DNA from: Nitrincola alkalilacustris
GTDB lineage: Bacteria > Pseudomonadota > Gammaproteobacteria > Pseudomonadales > Balneatricaceae
Direction of reading: 5' to 3'
NCBI RefSeq assembly: GCF_008973755.1
Contig: NZ_WBOM01000003.1
Span: 124,001 to 188,000, forward strand
Length of the DNA stretch: 64,000 nt
In this document: piece after piece, positions 28,129 to 35,866 of the stretch
Numbering within the stretch: position 1 is the stretch's first letter
Layout: the number at the start of each line of letters is the position of its first letter
Position numbers and translations under genes: made by a program
The notes under the pieces: model-generated
Database searches by the model: none
Seen by the model: the letters and a program-made list of their open reading frames with translations, nothing else
What the model was told of the DNA's origin: nothing

Positions 28129-28160
28129 ATGAAAGAACTTATATGAAAGAGCTTTTATGA
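28129..28160 (+). repeat. Triple 14-bp repeat forming a chain of mini-ORFs into gntR
   Basis: ATGAAAGA recurs at 28129, 28143 and 28157, period 14. The first ATG encodes MKELI then TGA, the second MKELL then TGA. Each TGA overlaps the next ATG as ATGA, and the third ATG is the start of the GntR gene. A short hairpin AGCCC/GGGCT (28098-28113) precedes the repeats. Confidence 0.7.
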
Positions 28161-28918
28161 AAGAAAAAGCTTCCCTGCAAGGCAGTTTATCGCGCAAAGA
28201 GAAAGAAAGTGTCTCCAGCACACAGGATGACAGGGTTTACGCCCATATCTTCGAAGCGATTCTGGAACAGCGTCTGGCACCGGGTGTTCGCCTGAGCGAA
28301 GAAACACTCGGTGAGATTTTCGATGTCAGCCGTACCACCATCAGGCGTGCCTTGACGCGTTTATCGCATGAGCAGGTGGTTCTGCTGCGGCCAAATCGAG
28401 GGGCTGTTGTGGCCAGTCCGAGTCTGGATGAGGCCCAGCAGATCTTTTTTGCACGTCGCATGGTGGAAAAGGCGATAACCGAGCTGGCTGTGGAAAATGC
28501 CACCAGCGCTGACATTGCCAGTCTGCGTGCAATGGTTGCTGAAGAACAGGCCTGTTTTGCCCGCCATGATGTCGGTGCCGGGATTCGTCTTTCCGGCGAG
28601 TTTCATTTGCGTCTGGCAGATATTGCCGGCAACGCCCCTCTGGGGGTTTTTCAGCGCAGCCTGGTGTCACAAAGCTCTCTGGTCATTGCGTTGTATGATG
28701 TTGGCAGCAAGTCGCACTGTTCGTTTGATGAGCACAAAGAGATCATCGACGCGATAGAGCGGAAAGACGCTGTACGTGCAGTGGATCTGATGATGCATCA
28801 TATGGATCATATCGATGCGAAACTCAATCTGAGCACGAAAAACACCTCGGATAATCTGCACGAAGTATTCTCTCATCTGGCGGCATCGGGCAAAAAAACC
28901 TCCCGCAAGCGCGCCTGA
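28157..28918 (+). CDS. GntR-family regulator with FCD ligand domain
   Basis: A 253-residue regulator. The winged helix (about residues 25-90) includes LGEIFDVSRTTIRRALTRL and LRPNRGAVV. The C-terminal FCD domain has metal-binding-type positions in GEFHLRLADIAGNAPL and in the DEHKEIIDAIERKD and HHMDHI stretches. It lies between hiuH and xdhC inside the purine island, as a GntR gene does in the corresponding Pseudomonas cluster, and GT-N2-AC palindromes occur in the puuE/hiuH gap. The ligand is not known. Translation initiation is preceded by two overlapping 5-codon ORFs. Confidence 0.88.
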   Translation: MKEKASLQGSLSRKEKESVSSTQDDRVYAHIFEAILEQRLAPGVRLSEETLGEIFDVSRTTIRRALTRLSHEQVVLLRPNRGAVVASPSLDEAQQIFFARRMVEKAITELAVENATSADIASLRAMVAEEQACFARHDVGAGIRLSGEFHLRLADIAGNAPLGVFQRSLVSQSSLVIALYDVGSKSHCSFDEHKEIIDAIERKDAVRAVDLMMHHMDHIDAKLNLSTKNTSDNLHEVFSHLAASGKKTSRKRA

Positions 28919-29012
28919 AACGGCTGGCAAATCTTATAACCTGAATCCGGGATACGTTAGCAATACAAACAGTTGGCAGTAAAGTCACGGATTCAGGTAT
29001 GAGCGTTGACTG

Positions 29013-29843
29013 TCAGGCGGGTTCAACTGCTTTTAGTTTGCGCTGCTTATGCTGCTTGTGAAGGTCTGCTTCGGCGTTATAAGTGGCGATGATCTCACCG
29101 GCGATCGAGATCGCTATCTCTGCCGGTAGCTTGCCTTTCACCTGCTCAATACCCATCGGACAACGCATTTTTTGTGTCACGTCCTGGCTGATGCCCGCCT
29201 TGTGCAGACGATGCTCAAAGCGATTGCGCTTGGTTTGAGAGCCGATCAAGCCGAAATAGGCGAAATCATCACGTCGCAGGATCTGTTCAGTGATCTCCAT
29301 ATCGAGCTGATGATTATGGGTCATCACGATATAGTAACTACCCGGAGGCATGTTACTGACCTCTGCCACCGGGTCATCAGTCAGGATGCAGTTGATACCT
29401 TCAGCTGTCTGCTCAGGAAACTCCTGCTCACGTGAATCTATCCAGTGGATCTGGCAGGGGAGGGTAGCCAGCAGGGGGGTCAGGGCACGTCCGACATGGC
29501 CGGCACCGAATACCGCAACCTGAACCATCGTATGACCGAGAGGTTCGAACAACAGCACCGCAGCGCCACCACAGCACTGTCCCAGGCTGGCACCCAGCAC
29601 AAACCGTTCCATGCGGGTTTCTGTTGCTTTGCCTTGCAGCATCTCACGTGCGATTTTCATCGCTTTGTACTCAAGATGGCCGCCACCGATGGTGTCATGG
29701 ATAGCATCCAGTGTGACAACCATCTTGGAGCCAGTATTACGGGGTGTTGAGTCGTGATGCTCAATGATCGTGACCAGAATGCAGGCTTGTCCACTGTCAT
29801 TCAGCGTCTTGATGGCATCTATCCAGTTATTGCTTTTCATCAT
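29013..29843 (-). CDS. xdhC: Xanthine dehydrogenase accessory protein XdhC
   Basis: A 276-residue chaperone that binds molybdenum cofactor, supports its sulfuration and inserts it into XdhB. Features are TPRNTGSKMVVT and DTIGGGHLEYKAM, the Rossmann-like VFGAGHVGRALTPLL and LIGSQTKRNRFEHRL. I prefer the start at 29843 (MMKSNNWIDAI); an ATG at 29894 is in frame but would lie at the likely transcription start, given a TTGACT/TAAATT promoter-like pair at 29930-29901. It stands apart from xdhAB (about 6 kb away), but both share the same palindrome upstream. Confidence 0.92.
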   Translation of the reverse strand: MMKSNNWIDAIKTLNDSGQACILVTIIEHHDSTPRNTGSKMVVTLDAIHDTIGGGHLEYKAMKIAREMLQGKATETRMERFVLGASLGQCCGGAAVLLFEPLGHTMVQVAVFGAGHVGRALTPLLATLPCQIHWIDSREQEFPEQTAEGINCILTDDPVAEVSNMPPGSYYIVMTHNHQLDMEITEQILRRDDFAYFGLIGSQTKRNRFEHRLHKAGISQDVTQKMRCPMGIEQVKGKLPAEIAISIAGEIIATYNAEADLHKQHKQRKLKAVEPA

Positions 29844-29914
29844 ACGAGTCGCTGTATAGGGTTCTGCCCTTAGGTAGCGGGCAATCAAATGCATTATCTG
29901 AATTTAGACTAAAC

Positions 29915-29952
29915 TTGACTCTTAAGTCAAATAAAATTGACTCAAGAGTCAA
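29915..29952. promoter_or_regulatory. Two TTGACT-N4-AGTCAA operators upstream of xdhC
   Basis: Two 16-base palindromes of form TTGAC-N6-GTCAA lie at 29915-29930 and 29937-29952, centres 22 bases apart (about two helical turns). The TTGACT of the first can act as the -35 of a minus-strand promoter with TAAATT at 29906-29901. The same palindrome occurs before xdhA and, degenerate, before the purine permease. Confidence 0.7.
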
Positions 29953-29963
29953 GCTTCTGTCAA

Positions 29964-31904
29964 TCAGTCAGTTCTGAATCGTCCCAGTCTTGCTTTCAGC
30001 TCTTCGGCCAGATCGCGCATCTGTTCGCAGGCCTGGCTGCAGCGGTTGAGATCTTCAGAGGCCTGGCGAGCGACATCGGCAATCCCCTGCACATTCTGAT
30101 TCACATCATCTGTAACGGCACTCTGCTCCTCTGTTGCGGTAGCAATCAGGTGGTTCATATCCACGATGCGTGAAAGCTGTTCCGAGATCGACTTCAGACT
30201 GTCCCGGGTTTCATGTGCAGATTCAACCGCAGTGACTGTTGCCGTCAGCGTCTCCTCCATGGATGTGACAGCCTGGGATGTCCCGCTCTGCAACTGGTCG
30301 ATGCGTGCCTGTATATCTTCGGTCGAGCTGCGTGTTCTGCTGGCCAGCGTACGCACTTCATCAGCCACTACGGCAAAACCACGTCCGCTTTCACCGGCAC
30401 GGGCAGCCTCGATGGCGGCATTCAGAGCCAGCAGGTTTGTCTGGTCTGATATGTCACGAATTACGCTGATCACCTTGACGATGTTCTCGACATCTGTAGC
30501 CAGAGAGGTCAGCGAGGTGGAGGCGGCATCGATCTGATTGCGCATCCCTTCGGTGTTTTTCAGGCTGGATGCCACTATCTTGTCGGCTGCTTCGGCAGCG
30601 TGCGCTGCCTGCTGCGAGTAGTTGGCAGTATCAGTGGCATTATGCGTGATTTCACCCACTGTTGTGCTCATCTCGTGCATGGCAGTCGCGACAGAGTCGG
30701 TCATGCGGTTCTGGTCCAGCGCACAGTTTTGAGTATCTTTAACTGTACCAACGACCTGATTGATCATGCCGTGCAACTGCTCATTACTGCTTCGCACATC
30801 ACGGATCAATACCGACAGCGTGCTGACAAAACTGTTGAAGTTACGTGCCAGATCGCCAATCTCATCCCCACGGCTTTCATCAAGACGGCGCGTCAGGTCA
30901 CCTTCACCACTGCTGATATCCTTCAGTGCCAGGCTGATTACCTGAACCGGCTGCATCAGTCGTTTGGCTATATAGCCGGTAGCGAGCAGTGCTATCAGCA
31001 GTATCACCACTCCGAAAATACTGGCCATCAGCAGGGCCTGACGCGATTCTGCATAGACCTCCGAGGCGGGGATCTCAACGATCAGCCGCCAGTTAAGGCT
31101 CTCGATAGGCAGTGAGGCGGTCAGCCACTCCTCTCCATTACGGGTGAGAGAGCGCAGTGTGAGGCTGTCGTCATGCAGCATCTGCTCACTCAGAGCCCGG
31201 CTGGTGTGCTGTGCCAGGGTAGTGTTCTGACTGACCAGATTGATATCTTCGTGTATACGGAGCATACCTGCAGGGTCAACCAGATAGGCACGACCTTTTT
31301 CACCGACTCTATAGCCCTGGATCAGACGTGACGCCTCTTCCATGCTGATTCCGAGGCCTGCGATGCCGATGTTCTGACCGCTGCTGTTCTGCACCTTGTA
31401 ATTGAAAAAAAGCGTCAGAGTGCCGGTCGAAACATCCACATCGGCGCTGAGTTCAGGATTGAGAGGGTTGGCAAGGCTGTTCCAGAACCAGCCATCGCGC
31501 TCCTGCGATCGGTTCAATGTCCGGCTCATCCCCTCATGTGTCCAGTAGGCGCCGCTGCCGGCAGACACTGCAAAGGTAGTGAAGGCGCTGGCAGAGTTGC
31601 GCTTGCGTTGCAGCATCTGCGTTATCTGTTGTCCTTCTGCCTCTGGTTCACCCTGTTCCAGCCAGTGAATCAGAAACTGGTCCTCAGCGATGGCGCGAGC
31701 ATGGGTGGATGGGCCGATAATGGCGCTTTCAAGCGCATTGCGGATCGATTCTGTCTGGGCCGGGATGGCGGTGTCCAATAGCAGGCGATTGGCCTGGTTG
31801 GAGATCATGCGGGTATAGAAAAGACTGCTGGTTCCCAGGGCAATGATTAGTGCAGCACCCATGGCCAGAACCAGTTTGCGCCTGATGCTGAGTTGTTTGA
31901 ACAT
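29964..31904 (-). CDS. Methyl-accepting chemotaxis protein, candidate purine receptor
   Basis: A 646-residue transmembrane receptor. One helix near residues 12-32 and a second near 290-315 enclose a periplasmic domain of about 255 residues that looks like a double Cache sensor ([22 protein letters not shown] is typical). A HAMP region follows ([20 protein letters not shown]), then the signalling hairpin with [20 protein letters not shown]. No C-terminal CheR-docking pentapeptide is seen. Its location inside a purine-degradation cluster suggests a purine ligand, as for McpH of Pseudomonas putida; this is inference. Confidence 0.9.
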   Translation of the reverse strand: MFKQLSIRRKLVLAMGAALIIALGTSSLFYTRMISNQANRLLLDTAIPAQTESIRNALESAIIGPSTHARAIAEDQFLIHWLEQGEPEAEGQQITQMLQRKRNSASAFTTFAVSAGSGAYWTHEGMSRTLNRSQERDGWFWNSLANPLNPELSADVDVSTGTLTLFFNYKVQNSSGQNIGIAGLGISMEEASRLIQGYRVGEKGRAYLVDPAGMLRIHEDINLVSQNTTLAQHTSRALSEQMLHDDSLTLRSLTRNGEEWLTASLPIESLNWRLIVEIPASEVYAESRQALLMASIFGVVILLIALLATGYIAKRLMQPVQVISLALKDISSGEGDLTRRLDESRGDEIGDLARNFNSFVSTLSVLIRDVRSSNEQLHGMINQVVGTVKDTQNCALDQNRMTDSVATAMHEMSTTVGEITHNATDTANYSQQAAHAAEAADKIVASSLKNTEGMRNQIDAASTSLTSLATDVENIVKVISVIRDISDQTNLLALNAAIEAARAGESGRGFAVVADEVRTLASRTRSSTEDIQARIDQLQSGTSQAVTSMEETLTATVTAVESAHETRDSLKSISEQLSRIVDMNHLIATATEEQSAVTDDVNQNVQGIADVARQASEDLNRCSQACEQMRDLAEELKARLGRFRTD

Positions 31905-31995
31905 ACCAGTATCCTCAGATTGATCAGCCTCATGCTTGAGAGGTCAGACATCCGTGCCTGGAGTAGAAGGCTTGTATAGATAGTCAGAGTACTTT

Positions 31996-32022
31996 TTATA
32001 AGACAACCTATAAGACAGTTTA
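31996..32022 (-). promoter_or_regulatory. Possible FliA (sigma-28) promoter of the chemoreceptor gene
   Basis: On the minus strand TAAA (32022-32019) is followed after 15 bases by TCTTATAA (32003-31996), resembling the TAAA-N15-GCCGATAA pattern with mismatches. A 12-bp tandem repeat (TATAAGACA at 31997 and 32009) overlaps it. The match is partial. Confidence 0.35.
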
Positions 32023-32095
32023 GCCTTTATACCTGAAATTCATAATTTGGCTTTAACCTGTTATTTGTTGAGATACACCCGCATGAACAATTCAG

Positions 32096-32135
32096 GGCAA
32101 TCCTTCGTATACATGGTTGTATCCGAAGGATTGCC
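32096..32135 (-). terminator. Long hairpin downstream of the purine permease gene
   Basis: Perfect 12-base arms GGCAATCCTTCG (32096-32107) and CGAAGGATTGCC (32124-32135) extend inward by further pairs. The structure lies 10 bases after the permease stop. There is no T-run, so it may stabilise the transcript or work with other factors. Confidence 0.55.
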
Positions 32136-32144
32136 GCTCCTGGC

Positions 32145-33497
32145 TTACAGGAAGATGTACTTGGCAATAAACAGGGCACTCAGAACATAAAGAGCCACTG
32201 ACACCTGCTTATGTTGACCGGTCAGTACTTTCAGCAGAGTGTAGCTCAGGAAGCCCATAGCGATCCCTTCTGCAATCGAGAAGGTCAGAGGCATCATCAC
32301 CACAGTCACAATCGCCGGGATGCTGTCAGTCAGCTCTTCCCAATCAATACCGGCAATACCAGTCATCATCAGCATGGCAACATAGATCAGTGCACCGGCA
32401 GTGGCGTACGCAGGAATCATGCCCGCCAGAGGAGCAAAGAACAGCGCCAGCAGGAACAGAGTTCCGATGGTGACCGCGGTCAGGCCTGTACGGCCACCGG
32501 CAGCAACGCCGGATGCGCTTTCAACATAGCTGGTGACAGGCGGGCAGCCGATCAGTGAACCCGCTACGGCAGAGGTACTGTCTGCTTTCAGAGCGCGTGA
32601 CAGGTTTTCAATCTTACCATCTTCCTTGATCAGCTTGGCACGATGCGCAACACCCATCAGAGTACCGGCTGTATCAAACAGGTTTACAAACAGGAAGGCC
32701 AGAATCACGCTGATCATTGCAACATCAAAAGCACCGCGAATATCCAGAGCAAACAGGGTTGGGCCAAGGCTGGGTGGCATGGATACCATACCGCCGTAAT
32801 TAACCAGCCCGAACAGCATGCCGGCTGCGGTTACCACGAAAATACTGATCAGAATCGCGCCAAAGATGCGATAGTAAGACAGCACGGCAATCATGATGAA
32901 GCAGACAGCTGCCAGCAGTGCAGATGGGTCGCGGAAGGAGCCGAAAGTGACCATCGTGGCAGGGCTGGGTACGACGATACCGGCTGTTTTCAGGCCGATG
33001 ATACCGAGGAATAGTCCGACACCTGCACCCATGGCGAATCTGAGGCTGTTTGGAATACTGTTCAGTATCCATTCGCGGATCTGGGTGAAACTGAGAATCA
33101 TGAAGAGCACACCGGAGAGGAAAACTGCGCCCAGCGCAACCTCCCAGCTGTAGCCCATATCACCGACAACCGTGTAGGTGAAAAAGGCGTTGAGGCCCAT
33201 GCCGGGTGCAAGTCCCACCGGCCAGTTGGCCAGCAGCCCCATCAGGTAGCAGGCCAGCGCGGCGCCAAGGCAGGTAGCGACAAACGCGGCTCCGTGGTCA
33301 AGCCCGGCAGTTGCCATGATCTGCGGATTGACGAAGATGATGTAGGCCATGGTGAAGAAGGTGGTTACGCCAGCCATCAGCTCTGTGCGGATGCTGGTAT
33401 TGTGTTCGCTCAGCTTGAAAAACCGATCGAGAAAACCTGGGCTGCTAGCAGAGCCTGGCATGGGGGTGGCGGTTTGTTCTTGGTTGGCGTTCGTCAC
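32145..33497 (-). CDS. AzgA/PbuG-type purine (hypoxanthine/guanine/adenine) permease
   Basis: A 450-residue transporter with 12-14 hydrophobic segments. It matches the AzgA branch of the NCS2 superfamily: TELMAGVTTFFTMAYIIFVN near the start (20 residues), LAPGMGLNAFFTY, and FVNLFDTAGTLMGVA with TSYVESASGVAAGGRTG in the C-terminal half. It should import purine bases by proton symport in the inner membrane. It is flanked by the chemoreceptor and by guaD/xdhAB. A degenerate copy of the TTGACT palindrome lies 87 bases upstream, linking it to the xdh operons. The exact base specificity cannot be read from sequence. Confidence 0.92.
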   Translation of the reverse strand: MTNANQEQTATPMPGSASSPGFLDRFFKLSEHNTSIRTELMAGVTTFFTMAYIIFVNPQIMATAGLDHGAAFVATCLGAALACYLMGLLANWPVGLAPGMGLNAFFTYTVVGDMGYSWEVALGAVFLSGVLFMILSFTQIREWILNSIPNSLRFAMGAGVGLFLGIIGLKTAGIVVPSPATMVTFGSFRDPSALLAAVCFIMIAVLSYYRIFGAILISIFVVTAAGMLFGLVNYGGMVSMPPSLGPTLFALDIRGAFDVAMISVILAFLFVNLFDTAGTLMGVAHRAKLIKEDGKIENLSRALKADSTSAVAGSLIGCPPVTSYVESASGVAAGGRTGLTAVTIGTLFLLALFFAPLAGMIPAYATAGALIYVAMLMMTGIAGIDWEELTDSIPAIVTVVMMPLTFSIAEGIAMGFLSYTLLKVLTGQHKQVSVALYVLSALFIAKYIFL

Positions 33498-33583
33498 AGC
33501 GGGTAACTCCTCATTATTATTTTAGTGTTCCTGAACTCTGGCTGAGGACCCTGAGTATCGGGAGAATCGGTATCAGCTATTAG

Positions 33584-33599
33584 CTGACCTAAAAGTCAA
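33584..33599. promoter_or_regulatory. Degenerate TTGACT-type operator before the purine permease
   Basis: CTGACCTAAAAGTCAA keeps the TTGAC-N6-GTCAA pattern except for the first base. Read on the minus strand its TTGACT could serve as the -35 of the permease promoter. Confidence 0.55.
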
Positions 33600-33676
33600 A
33601 AAATAGTGATAAGTCCGATTATCCACTTGTTTACAAAAAAATCAAATACTGTATTCAAATATGGAGTGAATAATTT

Positions 33677-34414
33677 TCACTCATACAGGGGGGCGGGTTG
33701 AAGTTCATCAATCCAGCGAGCTTCATTAAGCAGAAAATCGTTGAACTGACTGATGATCTCAGGATGCTGGATGGATGACAGGGTGTAATGACCGCTGGCA
33801 TGTGGCAGGGTAATGTCGAAGACCAGGCTATCGGGCTGTTCAAGGCGATGAGTAAGAAACCAGTTTGCCACAGCGATATTGAAATAGGCACCATCAACAC
33901 GCTGGTATAGTGCTTGTAAAACAACACTTTCAAGGCTGGAGGTTTCCTGCATCTGTACATGCCCCTGGCTGATAAGGGAAGCAAAGCTCCAGGGTGTGAA
34001 ACCTCGTACCGTACCCAGTGCCTTGAAGCTGTCAAGACCTTGATGAAGCCGGTCCGGTATGACCATGACACCGTCGGTATAGTGAAAGATCGGATCGCTG
34101 TAGTGTATCTCCAGACCAGATTTCGCCTCCTGTGCCCAGTCGGGGCTGTCTGGAAATTTGAAATCCAGTTCTGCGTCTATAAAGGCTTGTGTCAGGCGTG
34201 CGACAGGTAAGGGAGTGTATACAAAGGTGTAACCATTTTGCCTGGCAAAACGATCCAGAAGCTGTTTTGACGGGCTGTCCAGAAACTGCCCATTGCTACT
34301 GCTGTAGTAGGGGAAGTAATCCAGATCCTCGACACCGATAATGAACTCCTGCGCATGGGTAACGGCGCCCATCAATGAAATGAGAGCAGGAACGAGTAAT
34401 CTCACACCTGTCAT
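33677..34414 (-). CDS. Periplasmic solute-binding-like protein (SBP family 3 type)
   Basis: A 245-residue exported protein. A signal peptide covers residues 1-21 (MTGVRLLVPALISLMGAVTHA, cleavage likely before QEF). The mature part resembles family-3 amino-acid-type binding proteins (FIIGVEDLDYFPYYSSSNGQ, LPVARLTQAFIDAELDFKFPD). No ABC permease or ATPase is adjacent, so transport is not implied. It may sense or scavenge a ligand. It lies between the purine permease and guaD, separated from guaD by a terminator. Function is not known. Confidence 0.7.
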   Translation of the reverse strand: MTGVRLLVPALISLMGAVTHAQEFIIGVEDLDYFPYYSSSNGQFLDSPSKQLLDRFARQNGYTFVYTPLPVARLTQAFIDAELDFKFPDSPDWAQEAKSGLEIHYSDPIFHYTDGVMVIPDRLHQGLDSFKALGTVRGFTPWSFASLISQGHVQMQETSSLESVVLQALYQRVDGAYFNIAVANWFLTHRLEQPDSLVFDITLPHASGHYTLSSIQHPEIISQFNDFLLNEARWIDELQPAPLYE

Positions 34415-34451
34415 GCTTACCTCGAACGACAGTAAGGCACTCCGCTTGCCG

Positions 34452-34484
34452 AAATAAAATGACCCCGCATGGATACAGGGTCAT
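34452..34484 (-). terminator. Intrinsic terminator of xdhAB-guaD
   Basis: On the minus strand ATGACCC pairs with GGGTCAT (34484-34478 and 34465-34459), followed directly by TTTATTT (34458-34452). It lies 26 bases beyond the guaD stop. Confidence 0.75.
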
Positions 34485-34509
34485 CTCGAATGGCTGCTAG
34501 GTTGATAGC

Positions 34510-35817
34510 TCAATCACGTCGATGGACGGACTGCCCTGCTGCCCAGGTTTCACTGATGGTGCGATCATCGCCGAGCGTCATCAGCACAAAGAGGGTTTCC
34601 TCTAATGTGCGTGATTGCTGCAGCCGCCAGGAGAGCAGGGGGGTGGCGTGATAATCCAGCACAACAAAGTCTGCTTCGTTACCCTCGGCAAAGCTGCCGA
34701 CCCGATCCTCAAGGCGCAGTGCACGGGCACCTCCCAGGGTAGCCAGATAGAGCGACTTGAAGGGGTGCAGCTTGGCGCCCTGCATCTGCATCACCTTGTA
34801 GGCTTCGTTCAGTGTTTGCAGGATGGAGAAGCTGGTACCGGCACCGACATCCGTCCCCAGTCCGACATTAACCTTATGCTGCTCAGCCTTGGGCAGGTTG
34901 AAAAAGCCGCTGCCAAGGAAAAGGTTCGAAGTGGGGCAGAAGGCGATGGCTGAGCCAGTTTCGGCCAGGCGCTCATACTCCTGATCACACAAATGGATGC
35001 CGTGGGCAAACACCGAGCGCTCGCTCAGCAGTTGGTGCTGATCGTATACATCCAGGTAGTTCTTGCACTCGGGGAAGAGTTCAAGCACCCACTCACACTC
35101 CTTTTTGTTCTCGGACAGATGCGTATGCATATAGAGTCCGGGATACTCCTTGAGCAGACGTGCGGCGGCGTGCAGCTGCTCCGAGGTACTGGTCGGCGCA
35201 AAGCGTGGCGTGACGGCATAATCCAGACGCCCCTTGCCATGCCAGCGCTCGATCAGCTCCTTGCTGTCGGTATAAGCCGACTCGGCCGTATCGGTCAGGA
35301 AATCGGGTGCGTTGCGATCCATCAGCACCTTGCCGCAGATCATGCGCAGGTTGCGCTGCTCGGCTGCACTGAAGAAGGCATCCACTGACTCCTTATGCAC
35401 CGTGCCGAACACCAGTGCGGTGGTGGTGCCGTTACGCAGCAGCTCACGGATGAAAATATCCGCCACCTTGTCGGCATGTGCTCTGTCGGCAAAGCGTTTT
35501 TCAGCCGGGAAAGTATAGTTGTTCAGCCAGTCCAGCAACTGCTCACCATAGGAGGCGATCATATCCGTCTGCGGGAAATGGATATGGGTATCAATGAAGC
35601 CCGGAGTGATCAGGCTATCCTGATACACGGTCAGCTCGGCATCAGCGGGCAGGGTGGGCAGCAGATCTTCGGCCTTGCCCAGGGCAACGACACGGTCACC
35701 CTCCACGACCAGCAGGCCATCTTCAAAGTACTCATAGGACGACTCAATGCCGACCTCGGCAGGGTCCGCCACGCTGTGTAATATGGCGGAACGCCAGGCT
35801 TTAATTGTTTTACTCAT
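34510..35817 (-). CDS. guaD: Guanine deaminase
   Basis: A 435-residue zinc amidohydrolase converting guanine to xanthine and ammonia. The metal motif is in GFIDTHIHFPQTDMIA; further active-site parts are HTHLSENKKECEW, FAHGIHLCD and GLGTDVGAGTSFS. It is the third gene of the minus-strand xdhA-xdhB-guaD run, 49 bases after xdhB, and supplies xanthine to XdhAB. The start MSKTIKAWRSAILH fits the family. A terminator follows. Confidence 0.95.
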   Translation of the reverse strand: MSKTIKAWRSAILHSVADPAEVGIESSYEYFEDGLLVVEGDRVVALGKAEDLLPTLPADAELTVYQDSLITPGFIDTHIHFPQTDMIASYGEQLLDWLNNYTFPAEKRFADRAHADKVADIFIRELLRNGTTTALVFGTVHKESVDAFFSAAEQRNLRMICGKVLMDRNAPDFLTDTAESAYTDSKELIERWHGKGRLDYAVTPRFAPTSTSEQLHAAARLLKEYPGLYMHTHLSENKKECEWVLELFPECKNYLDVYDQHQLLSERSVFAHGIHLCDQEYERLAETGSAIAFCPTSNLFLGSGFFNLPKAEQHKVNVGLGTDVGAGTSFSILQTLNEAYKVMQMQGAKLHPFKSLYLATLGGARALRLEDRVGSFAEGNEADFVVLDYHATPLLSWRLQQSRTLEETLFVLMTLGDDRTISETWAAGQSVHRRD

Positions 35818-35866
35818 CTGTCAGTGACTCTTTGGGCTCTTGTGGGTGCTCAGGCACAGGTCTGTT

